NCBI GenBank assembly: GCA_002404215.1 | Contig: DHJG01000125.1 | Location: 1 to 10,062, forward strand | Direction of reading: 5' to 3' | Length of the DNA stretch: 10,062 nucleotides | Source: Desulfosporosinus sp. UBA4726 | Lineage (GTDB): Bacteria; Bacillota; Desulfitobacteriia; Desulfitobacteriales; Desulfitobacteriaceae | Notes under the pieces: model-generated | Seen by the model: the letters and a program-made list of their open reading frames with translations, nothing else | What the model was told of the DNA's origin: nothing | Database searches by the model: none | Program-made: the position numbers and the translations under genes | Shown here: positions 1 through 6,475 of the stretch, piece by piece | How positions within the stretch are numbered: position 1 is the stretch's first letter | Layout: each line of letters begins with the position of its first letter

Positions 1-51
1 ATACTTATACTTATACTATGTATTTGAATTATATAACAATTCTGATCTAAA
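1..51. other. Region downstream of ppk1 with a short tandem repeat
   Basis: The window opens with two and a half copies of ATACTT (1-17). A weak bulged hairpin (39-59, arms ATTCTGAT and ATCAAGAAT) overlaps the ppk1 stop codon on the minus strand but has no T tract. I see no gene here. Confidence 0.3.
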
Positions 52-2181
52 TCAAGAATCAATTCCTTTATAAGAGATAATAGGCACGAATTCTGTTCGA
101 GTAAGAGGTATTTCTTCGTGGACTTTCTCACTCGAACAAGGACTAAGGAAAATCTTCTGACTATTAATAGATTCCTTTCCTCGTTTATCGATTTTACTGT
201 AGGTACCCTCTAGATTTAAAACTCTTGATTTAATGGTATCCTGTAAGGCTAAATCTAAGATAGTCATTACCTTACCACGAGCAATCGGATCCTCGATAGG
301 GAATAGAAGTTCGACCCTTCTATCTAAATTCCGTTTCATCAAATCGGCACTGGAAAGGAAAATCAATTCCTCACCATCACTATAAAAATAATAGATTCGG
401 CTATGCTCTAGAAATCTTCCGACGATGCTTCTAACTGTAATACGCTCACTAATGAAGGGTATTTTGGGTCGCAGACAGCATATACCACGAACTATTAAAT
501 CAATCGTGACCCCAGCGGTGGAGGCATTATAAAGTGCCTCTATAATTTCTTTGTCCACCAAAGAATTTAGCTTAGCAATTATGCTGGCTTGTTTGCCTAA
601 TTTGGCGTATTCAGTTTCTTTGTGTATTAAGTCTAAAAACTTTTTGCGAAGGCTGATGGGAGCAAGCGTCATTTTGTAAAGATGAGAGGGGGTGGAACAG
701 CCGGATAATGTATTGAAGATTGCTGAGGCATCTGCTCCAAAATAGGGGTTCGCTGTCAATAAGCCTACATCTGTGTATAGTTTTGCAGTAACATCATTAT
801 AGTTTCCAGTACCAAGGTGAACGTATCGCTTGATTAACCCATCCTCTCGTCGAACAATCAATAATATTTTACAATGTGTTTTTAAGCCAACAAGTCCATA
901 AATCACATGGCAGCCTGCTGTTTCAAGTTTCTTGGCCCATGTTATATTATTTTGTTCATCGAAGCGTGCTTTTAACTCTAAGAGCACTGTAACTTGTTTC
1001 CCGTTGTCAGCCGCCTGAGCTAAGGCTTCGACAATAGGTGAGTTGCCGCTTACTCTATAAAGTGTTTGTTTAATCGCTAGTACATCAGGATCTTCAGCAG
1101 CTTTTTTCACAAGATCGACGACCATATCAAAGGAATCATAGGGATGATGAAGTAAAATGTCCTGTTTAGAAATTGATTGGAATATATCGTCTTCATCCAA
1201 CAGAGGAGTAACTACGTTTGGCTTGATCGGATCATAGCGTAGGAAGTCATAGCCCTTTAGGCCACTTAATTTCATTAAAAAGGTTAGATCAATCGGACCA
1301 CTAATTTTATACTCCTCTTCTGCAGAAATCTCCAATTCTTCTTCTAATATTTTGAGAAGTAAAGGATTTATACCGTGTTCAATTTCTAGGCGAATGGCAC
1401 TACCCCATTTCCGTTGCTTGAGGGATAATTGAATTGCAGCTAGAAGGTCTTCTGATTCATCTTCAGCAACATCTAGAAAGGCATCTCGAGTAATACGATA
1501 GCACGCCGTTGAGATAACAGTGTGACTGTCAAATAGGGTCGTTAGATTCAATTTAATAATTTCTTCCAATAGGATAAATGATTTCTCGGATTCTAAGGAA
1601 GGAACTTCCACTAATCTGTTCAAGACTGAAGGAACCTGTATTGTTCCAAATAATAGGTTATCAGGGTTGGTGATATCCTCTAGTAACAATGAAATGTTTA
1701 GAGTTTTATTTAGTATTAAAGGAAATGGTTGATTTTTATTGACAACCATAGGGGTGAGTACTGGGAAAATATTATTATCATAATACTCTCGAATAAAATC
1801 GAGTTGAATATTGGTTAAATCCTTAGTTTTGATAAAGTGAATATTTTCTTTCTTCAGAGATTTTTTCAAGGAACGATTGAAACAATTATACATATCAAAA
1901 ACTTGTTTATGGGTCCTAGCCGATATTCGTTCAATTTGTTCTTGTGGTGTAAGGCCAGAAGGGTCAATTTTCATAAAATTCGCTTCGACAATACCCTGTA
2001 AGGAGGCAACCCGTATCATGAAAAATTCGTCGAGATTAGAACCCACAATTGAAAGAAATTTTAATCGTTCAAAAAGTGGATTATTAGTATCCTGTGCTTC
2101 TTCTAAAACACGTTCGTTGAATTCTAACCAGCTAAGTTCTCTATTTATAAAATGTAAGGTTGAAAAAGGATGATTCTTCAA
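52..2181 (-). CDS. ppk1: Polyphosphate kinase 1 (PPK1)
   Basis: Makes inorganic polyphosphate reversibly from the gamma-phosphate of ATP, usually at the inner face of the membrane. All hallmarks of the family are present in 709 residues, a normal length. The N-terminal signature NRELSWLEFNERVL is at residues 13-26. HHPYDSF is at 345-351. The phospholipase-D-like catalytic half carries GLKTHCKI with His436, the residue expected to become phosphorylated (His435 in E. coli). YVHLGTGNYN follows with His455, and FLEHSRIY with His593. Arg376 (LYRV) and Arg406 (KARFDE) match the metal/phosphate-binding arginines. The start is TTG at 2181: no other start precedes the conserved N-terminus, and an AAAGGA ribosome site lies about 10 nt upstream. 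The gene begins 7 bp after the stop of the Ppx-like gene, so the two are probably translated from one message. Nothing suggests damage; I expect an active enzyme. Confidence 0.97.
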   Translation of the reverse strand: MKNHPFSTLHFINRELSWLEFNERVLEEAQDTNNPLFERLKFLSIVGSNLDEFFMIRVASLQGIVEANFMKIDPSGLTPQEQIERISARTHKQVFDMYNCFNRSLKKSLKKENIHFIKTKDLTNIQLDFIREYYDNNIFPVLTPMVVNKNQPFPLILNKTLNISLLLEDITNPDNLLFGTIQVPSVLNRLVEVPSLESEKSFILLEEIIKLNLTTLFDSHTVISTACYRITRDAFLDVAEDESEDLLAAIQLSLKQRKWGSAIRLEIEHGINPLLLKILEEELEISAEEEYKISGPIDLTFLMKLSGLKGYDFLRYDPIKPNVVTPLLDEDDIFQSISKQDILLHHPYDSFDMVVDLVKKAAEDPDVLAIKQTLYRVSGNSPIVEALAQAADNGKQVTVLLELKARFDEQNNITWAKKLETAGCHVIYGLVGLKTHCKILLIVRREDGLIKRYVHLGTGNYNDVTAKLYTDVGLLTANPYFGADASAIFNTLSGCSTPSHLYKMTLAPISLRKKFLDLIHKETEYAKLGKQASIIAKLNSLVDKEIIEALYNASTAGVTIDLIVRGICCLRPKIPFISERITVRSIVGRFLEHSRIYYFYSDGEELIFLSSADLMKRNLDRRVELLFPIEDPIARGKVMTILDLALQDTIKSRVLNLEGTYSKIDKRGKESINSQKIFLSPCSSEKVHEEIPLTRTEFVPIISYKGIDS

Positions 2182-2188
2182 GTGCGCT

Positions 2189-3718
2189 TTATCCTTTCAG
2201 GCTTATTTTAATGCCCATTACTTCTTGGAAAAATTCTACATTATTCATTATATCCCACTTTTCCAAGAGAATGTCTTTATTACTAATTAGTTTAAGTTGG
2301 AGGGAATCGTCTGCAACAAATAGTTCAATATCGTTAATCTTCTGCATATGTGAAATATCCATGGATTCGGCAATTTTTAAGATTGCGGACAATTTAGACA
2401 CGAGGATCTTTTCAGTATGACTAAGTACATAATAGCTCCGATCAGAGTAAGTAGGTATCCGCGTAGTATGGTATTTAGCAATGTTAGCGATTAATTCTAG
2501 TTCCTTATCAGAGAATCCCATGATACTCTGAGTTCTAATAATATTAGAAGAATGGTTGCCATGCTCACTCAAACTGACATAATTGCCTGAATCATGAAGT
2601 ATAGCCGCGACTTGAAGATATAATTTCTCTTGATCGCCAAGTCGATGATACTTCCATGTTTTATCAAATAATGATAAAGACATTTTTTCTACGTAGGAGG
2701 CATGTTTTTTATCAACACCATATTTCTCTGCCATATACCATACTGAGCTAATAATATCATTTTCGGCATTTGTTTTTCTAGGTATTTCGTATAATTTATC
2801 AATAAGTCCGTGAAGAATACCTTGACGGTTGGTAATCATAGGTGCATAAATACCCTCTGCTTTTGTTCTACTTAAAAAACTGTGAAATATCAAGATTGCC
2901 GGTAATAATAATTCTGCCTTAGCAGATGAAATATTAAACGCATCAACCATCTGATCCGTATTCATTTCACGGATTTCAAGATAAAGTTTTTCCAGACGCT
3001 CTTTGCTAATATAAGATTGATTTTCCAAATGACACATTTCTAAGATGGAACTAAGATAGCCTCCAAGTCCAATAAAGTTCTTGATATGCATTTTTTTCAT
3101 CTTTGGCTTAAGCAAATATATTTTACTTTCAATATACTCTTCCATGACCTTTGGAAAAGAGATCGTTTTGGTTTCTAAAGTATAGAGAATTTCTCTTAAT
3201 CTCAAGGGTCCCATTTTAAGATATTCTGTAAATTTTAATCCATCGGTGGCATACATTGAAACTTCAACTCCGCCAGAGGTTAAATTTACGATGATCGAAT
3301 CGGTAAGGTCTATGTTATCAAATCCATTTAAATAATTTCTCAAGGCTTTATAGATTAAAAACCGTTCTTGGACATTATTAATGATCTCAACATCAATTCC
3401 GGCAACGAGTCTGATTTGTTCAATTATGTAGTCACGATTATCTGCTTCATGGAGACCACTAGTTGCAACTGCTCTATATATTTTTACATGGTAATCGTTC
3501 ATTAGTTTAGAAAAACCCTTCAATCCGGCACAGGTTTCCTTGATGGTTTTAGGTGAAATTCTTCTTTTGGCATAAGTATCTTTGCCGATATTGTTTGGGA
3601 GGGAAGTTTCTTCTAAAATCATTAAGGTCCCATCAGGATTTATTTGGGCAATACTCATTCTTAAGAAATCAGAACCCACATTAATAGCCGCTACAACTTC
3701 ATATGTCTTTTTTTTCAT
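2189..3718 (-). CDS. Divergent Ppx/GppA-like protein with intact HD domain
   Basis: Belongs to the exopolyphosphatase/pppGpp phosphatase family by layout: an ASKHA-type phosphatase domain (about residues 1-300) and a C-terminal HD domain (about 320-470). The phosphatase motifs are eroded. The usual DxGSNS reads AINVGSDFLRM (Asp to Asn), the usual DIGGGSTE reads VNLTSGGVEVS (again without the Asp), and EEA is replaced by VQERF. In contrast the HD site looks complete: His339, the His375-Asp376 pair in AILHDSGN, His386/His389 in SEHGNHSS, His417 in AKYHT, and Asp454 in KIAESMD. I infer a weak or altered phosphatase, a sensor, or a protein acting through its HD site. It precedes ppk1 by 7 bp, so it probably affects polyP level. 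Start choice: ATG at 3718 with AAGGGA about 8 nt before it, giving 509 residues. A TTG at 3739 (516 residues) with AAGGAG about 12 nt upstream is an alternative. Residue numbers here use the ATG. Confidence 0.88.
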   Translation of the reverse strand: MKKKTYEVVAAINVGSDFLRMSIAQINPDGTLMILEETSLPNNIGKDTYAKRRISPKTIKETCAGLKGFSKLMNDYHVKIYRAVATSGLHEADNRDYIIEQIRLVAGIDVEIINNVQERFLIYKALRNYLNGFDNIDLTDSIIVNLTSGGVEVSMYATDGLKFTEYLKMGPLRLREILYTLETKTISFPKVMEEYIESKIYLLKPKMKKMHIKNFIGLGGYLSSILEMCHLENQSYISKERLEKLYLEIREMNTDQMVDAFNISSAKAELLLPAILIFHSFLSRTKAEGIYAPMITNRQGILHGLIDKLYEIPRKTNAENDIISSVWYMAEKYGVDKKHASYVEKMSLSLFDKTWKYHRLGDQEKLYLQVAAILHDSGNYVSLSEHGNHSSNIIRTQSIMGFSDKELELIANIAKYHTTRIPTYSDRSYYVLSHTEKILVSKLSAILKIAESMDISHMQKINDIELFVADDSLQLKLISNKDILLEKWDIMNNVEFFQEVMGIKISLKG

Positions 3719-3755
3719 TTTTATGGTCCCTTGTAACAACTTAATTTCACTCTCC

Positions 3756-3784
3756 TTGAAAATATGCAGGAATTCGTATATTAT
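3756..3784 (+). promoter_or_regulatory. Probable sigma-A-type promoter for ppx
   Basis: TTGAAA at 3756-3761 and TATTAT at 3779-3784 are separated by exactly 17 bp; each differs from consensus by one base. Transcription would start near 3791, leaving a leader of about 48 nt before the ATG at 3839. I found no equally good promoter for the opposite-strand operon in the same gap. A minus-strand TATAAT at 3821-3816 lacks a recognisable -35 element. Confidence 0.55.
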
Positions 3785-3799
3785 TAAACCGATTTATCT

Positions 3800-3814
3800 T
3801 ACTATTCGATAGTA
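3800..3814. promoter_or_regulatory. Inverted repeat between divergent polyP genes, operator candidate
   Basis: TACTAT-TCG-ATAGTA is a perfect 6-bp inverted repeat with a 3-bp spacer. It sits just downstream of the predicted ppx start point and between the two divergent transcription units, a usual place for a repressor to act on one or both. No regulator gene is in the window, so the binding protein is unknown. An arm this short in AT-rich DNA could be chance. Confidence 0.25.
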
Positions 3815-3838
3815 TATTATATTTTAGGGAGAAATAAA

Positions 3839-5335
3839 ATGAAGAATATTGGAATAATAGATATTGGCTCTAATTCAATCAGACTAATGCTAATAGAAAT
3901 TTGTGACAATTATTTTCGTATTCTTGATGAAGAGAAGGAAACCGTTAGATTAGGAATGGATATGACGGCTGATGGCCAACTTAATCCTCTTAGGATGGAA
4001 AAAGCTATTAGTACACTATCAAACTTCAAATCCTTATGCGAGGGCTTAGGGGAGTGTAATATATTTCCAGTTGCCACAGAGGCTGTCAGGCGGGCGAGTA
4101 ATCAAAAAGAATTCTTGCATTTGGTTAAATCAAGGTTAGATATGGAAATTAGAGTTTTGACGGGAGCGGAAGAAGCCTACTATGATTATTTTGGTGTGAT
4201 TAATAGTATGGAGGTTTCTAATGGCTTAATTATGGATATTGGAGGATCTAGTACTGAGCTCATTTGGGTTGAGAATAAGACTATAAAGGAAGCAATTAGT
4301 CTTCCTTTTGGAGCTATAAATATTACTGATCAATTTAATATCCGAGAAAAAATGAATAGTAGTGTTGAGAAAGAGTTAAACACTTATCTGATGGGACAGT
4401 TTGGGAAAGTAGCCTGGCTTGGAGGAGTTATGAACTTACCTCTGATAGGGGTGGGCGGAACTGTTCGGAATATCGGTAGAATTTCAAGAAAAAATATTAA
4501 TTACCCAATAGATCGATCTCATAATTACCAAATGGATTCCTCTGAGGTCTTAAATATCTATGATTATTTAAAATATAATAATCCTGAGCAACGAAAAAAG
4601 ATAAAGGGTCTATCCAAGGATAGAAGTGATATGTTCTTAGGAGCTTTTTCTGTGGCTGCCGCCTTGATAGAATTCTGTAACAACCCGCAGCTGATTGTAA
4701 GTGGCAGTGGACTTCGGGAAGGATTGTTACATGAAATTCTTCATGGCGACCAAGTGATTAAAGATGTGCTAGAGTTTTCTCTTGATAATGTTATGAAAAC
4801 GTTAAATATAGACAAACCCCATGCGCATCATGTCTGGAGGCTTGCGGAGAGCTTGTATACACAATTAAGGCCTCTTCACAAGATAAATGGAAATTCATAC
4901 AAAATATTAAAAACAGCTGCACTGTTAAATGATTGCGGTAAAACGATTAATTTCTATAGCTATCACAAACATACTTTTTATATGATGGCTAATTTACCCA
5001 TCAATGGATTGTCCCACAAGGAACTGATCATGGCAGCTTATACCATGATGCTTAGCGTAAAAGAGAATTTTGACATTGAAAAATCTCCTTATGTAAAGCT
5101 ATTGACTAAAGAGGATAAATATATTATTCAAAGGCTCGGAATTATTTTGCGATTGGCGGAATGCTTAGATAAAAAAAGGAATGGCAATATAACAAAGGCC
5201 GAATGTGAACTTAGGTCAGATGGTTTCTTCATTCACTTAGAATCAAAGGGCACTACTGAAGGGGAACAAAAAGAGGTTTTGGATATGGGGGCCTACTTTA
5301 GCAAAGCATTTGGTAAAACGTTGCAATTTGAGTAG
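3839..5335 (+). CDS. ppx: Exopolyphosphatase, Ppx/GppA family
   Basis: Predicted to release phosphate from the ends of polyphosphate; family members may also convert pppGpp to ppGpp. All phosphatase motifs are present in 498 residues. IDIGSNSIRL is at 7-16 (Asp8), TGAEEAYYDY at 108-117 (catalytic acidic pair Glu111/Glu112), MDIGGSSTEL at 132-141 (Asp133), GVGGTVRNIG at 204-213 and SGSGLREGLL at 288-297. The C-terminal domain resembles the HD-like domain III of E. coli Ppx, but its metal site is broken. ALLNDCGK (361-368) has Asn364 where HD proteins have His, and the later histidine of the YH motif is absent from AAYTMM. It therefore probably serves for polyP binding or dimerisation. ATG is preceded by AGGGAG (3826-3831) with 7-nt spacing. 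It is transcribed away from the Ppx-like/ppk1 operon and ends in its own terminator. Calling it polyP- rather than pppGpp-specific is inferred from the ppk1 neighbour. Confidence 0.93.
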   Translation: MKNIGIIDIGSNSIRLMLIEICDNYFRILDEEKETVRLGMDMTADGQLNPLRMEKAISTLSNFKSLCEGLGECNIFPVATEAVRRASNQKEFLHLVKSRLDMEIRVLTGAEEAYYDYFGVINSMEVSNGLIMDIGGSSTELIWVENKTIKEAISLPFGAINITDQFNIREKMNSSVEKELNTYLMGQFGKVAWLGGVMNLPLIGVGGTVRNIGRISRKNINYPIDRSHNYQMDSSEVLNIYDYLKYNNPEQRKKIKGLSKDRSDMFLGAFSVAAALIEFCNNPQLIVSGSGLREGLLHEILHGDQVIKDVLEFSLDNVMKTLNIDKPHAHHVWRLAESLYTQLRPLHKINGNSYKILKTAALLNDCGKTINFYSYHKHTFYMMANLPINGLSHKELIMAAYTMMLSVKENFDIEKSPYVKLLTKEDKYIIQRLGIILRLAECLDKKRNGNITKAECELRSDGFFIHLESKGTTEGEQKEVLDMGAYFSKAFGKTLQFE

Positions 5336-5353
5336 ATCTTATCTGGATTTTAA

Positions 5354-5390
5354 GCAAAAGGGGTTTACGCAAGACGTAAACCCCTTTTGC
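5354..5390 (+). terminator. Strong intrinsic terminator after ppx
   Basis: A perfect 16-bp stem: GCAAAAGGGGTTTACG (5354-5369), loop CAAGA, CGTAAACCCCTTTTGC (5375-5390). The 3' arm carries the TTTT tract and the 5' arm the matching AAAA, so the element could work in both directions. It begins 18 bp after the ppx stop. Confidence 0.9.
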
Positions 5391-5609
5391 TATGGGCGGC
5401 GCTAAATTACACTAAATTTGATAAAAAGAACACTGTAAGTAGTGCTCTAACGAACCTGCAATGCATGGGAATAAATTTATAGAGTAAGATTGTATTAACG
5501 TAGTATAGCAGGATAAAGGCAAGCATATGTAGAAGCTTATATAAGCAGTGCATAAATTGAGCTTAAACAAATAGTTTAGTCGTAGCATATAGAAGTGAAT
5601 GGTAATTTT
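5391..5609. other. AT-rich intergenic stretch with a 12-bp palindrome
   Basis: No coding frame with a ribosome site and no recognisable RNA family is visible here. The only structured element I see is the perfect palindrome GCTTATATAAGC (5535-5546), about 70 bp upstream of the promoter proposed for the next gene. It might be a regulator site, but nothing in the window identifies a partner. The rest is featureless to my reading. Confidence 0.4.
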
Positions 5610-5618
5610 TGGTATGAT
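5610..5618 (+). promoter_or_regulatory. Possible extended -10 promoter of the unknown gene
   Basis: TG-G-TATGAT (TG at 5610-5611, hexamer 5613-5618) fits an extended -10 element. The -35 position (5590-5595, TAGAAG) matches poorly. Transcription would begin near 5625, just before the shared word AATCAACCGGAC (5629-5640). Confidence 0.4.
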
Positions 5619-5628
5619 ATATTCACCT

Positions 5629-5640
5629 AATCAACCGGAC
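5629..5640 (+). repeat. Copy 1 of leader word AATCAACCGGAC
   Basis: An exact 12-bp match to 8578-8589. This copy ends 32 nt before the ATG at 5673. Both copies lie in the upstream region of a gene whose ribosome site is a run of five or six G. Chance duplication of a 12-mer within 10 kb is possible. Confidence 0.3.
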
Positions 5641-5672
5641 AAGCTAGAATAAGAAGCTTTGGGGGGATGTCA

Positions 5673-6266
5673 ATGCTTATTACCTGCGACAATAAGATGC
5701 AAATGGGTTATATTTACTTAATGCCTAATGAAACGACAGCCGAGTATACCCTCGAGAAGAGTGATATCGGACTTTATTATGATATAAACAGTCTCAGTAT
5801 CCCAAGAATTAAATGGCTTAGCCTAGGGCAAAGTTTGAATCAAATGCGTTTGGCAACTAAGACGTATAGGGAGGCTGTTGATAAAGCATTCCATTGTGAA
5901 TATTGGAATGATCTTGATAGCGAAGGGTACATGTTAGGAATTGAGTTGTATTTAACGGAAGAACGGCTTCTGCCTTTAGTAGCCCATCAAGCATTTAAAC
6001 TTTACGATATACGGTGGCGTAACCGTGATTTTAGAGTGCTTACTCTAGATGCGCATCATGATGTTCTTAACAAGAACAACATTATTTATCCGTTATCTAC
6101 AGAAAAGGATGCCTTTGTCATAGTAGCAATTGATCCATTGTCCAAGGTGGGTAAGATTATGGCACTGATCTCTGCACGGGATGATTTATACCCAATCACA
6201 TATTTACAGAAGCCACTGTTTATGTTAGCTAATTCAAGTCGCTTTTTTAGTAGAGAAGAGTATTAA
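5673..6266 (+). CDS. Uncharacterised soluble protein, about 197 residues
   Basis: I do not recognise this family. The protein is soluble by appearance, with no signal peptide or membrane segment, and is rich in aromatic residues. Its first 45 residues (starting MLITCDNKMQMGYIYLMPNE, then a segment with IGLYYDIN) loosely resemble the small DUF2283 fold, in which an aspartate precedes a YI-L strand; this is a weak impression only. The middle holds a helical segment (about residues 50-75) and EGYMLGIELYLTEERLLP. The C-terminal third has DAHHDVL and VAIDPLSKVGKI. Start choice: the run GGGGGG (5661-5666) touches the ATG at 5667 but sits a normal 6 nt before the ATG at 5673. I therefore start at 5673 rather than two codons earlier. 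It is alone in its unit: own promoter candidate, own terminator at 6348. The window gives no hint of partner genes. Confidence 0.8.
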   Translation: MLITCDNKMQMGYIYLMPNETTAEYTLEKSDIGLYYDINSLSIPRIKWLSLGQSLNQMRLATKTYREAVDKAFHCEYWNDLDSEGYMLGIELYLTEERLLPLVAHQAFKLYDIRWRNRDFRVLTLDAHHDVLNKNNIIYPLSTEKDAFVIVAIDPLSKVGKIMALISARDDLYPITYLQKPLFMLANSSRFFSREEY

Positions 6267-6308
6267 CTATAATAGCAAATCAATGGAAATGCTTTTAAAG
6301 TTGTTACG

Positions 6309-6343
6309 AAGATAACTCAAACAAGTGAGTTATTGGTTATCTT
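6309..6343 (+). other. Two mutually exclusive 8-bp stems
   Basis: ATAACTCA (6312-6319) can pair with TGAGTTAT (6326-6333). AAGATAAC (6309-6316) can instead pair with GTTATCTT (6336-6343). The two stems share 6312-6316 and cannot both form. They lie just before the terminator at 6348. This may be an RNA switch, a 3'-end processing structure, or the by-product of a short duplicated sequence. Confidence 0.35.
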
Positions 6344-6347
6344 TAAT

Positions 6348-6390
6348 GAGGGTAGACGAAGAAGTCTACCCTCTTGTTGGGTTTTAATTT
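6348..6390 (+). terminator. Intrinsic terminator after the unknown gene
   Basis: A perfect 10-bp stem, GAGGGTAGAC (6348-6357) and GTCTACCCTC (6364-6373), loop GAAGAA, followed by the T-rich tail TTGTTGGGTTTTAATTT. It separates the unknown gene from the aspartate kinase. Confidence 0.85.
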
Positions 6391-6475
6391 TATCCAGTTA
6401 AAAGGAATTTGCTGAACAATGACGAATGAAAAGGGTCTAGGGAAGAAATAAAAGAAGAGGGGTTCGGATTACATT
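6391..6475 (+). promoter_or_regulatory. Leader of the aspartate kinase gene; no riboswitch seen
   Basis: The 85 bp between the terminator and the ATG must hold the promoter if the gene is transcribed on its own, but I see no good -35/-10 pair. Nothing resembles the long lysine riboswitch or a T-box. A GAGGGG ribosome site lies at 6457-6462. Confidence 0.3.

Noticed and set aside
39..59. Terminator of the ppk1 operon
   Set aside because: The stem is AT-rich, bulged, overlaps the stop codon and has no T tract; the real terminator probably lies beyond the window edge.
1877..2420. Plus-strand open frames opposite ppk1 and the Ppx-like gene
   Set aside because: They lie antisense to strongly conserved coding sequence, resemble no protein I know and lack convincing ribosome sites.
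3582..3812. Plus-strand open frame of 76 codons across the divergent promoter region
   Set aside because: It overlaps the start of the Ppx-like gene and the ppx promoter, and looks like a shadow of AT-rich sequence.
3813..3820. TATATT/TATTAT as the -10 element of ppx
   Set aside because: Transcription from it would begin inside the Shine-Dalgarno site at 3826-3831; the upstream TTGAAA-N17-TATTAT pair fits better.
3740..3838. Pho box controlling the polyP genes
   Set aside because: I see no spaced TTAACA-like direct repeats in the divergent region.
6267..6475. Lysine riboswitch or T-box ahead of the aspartate kinase
   Set aside because: The gap is short, contains a complete terminator for the upstream gene, and lacks the conserved L-box and T-box sequences.
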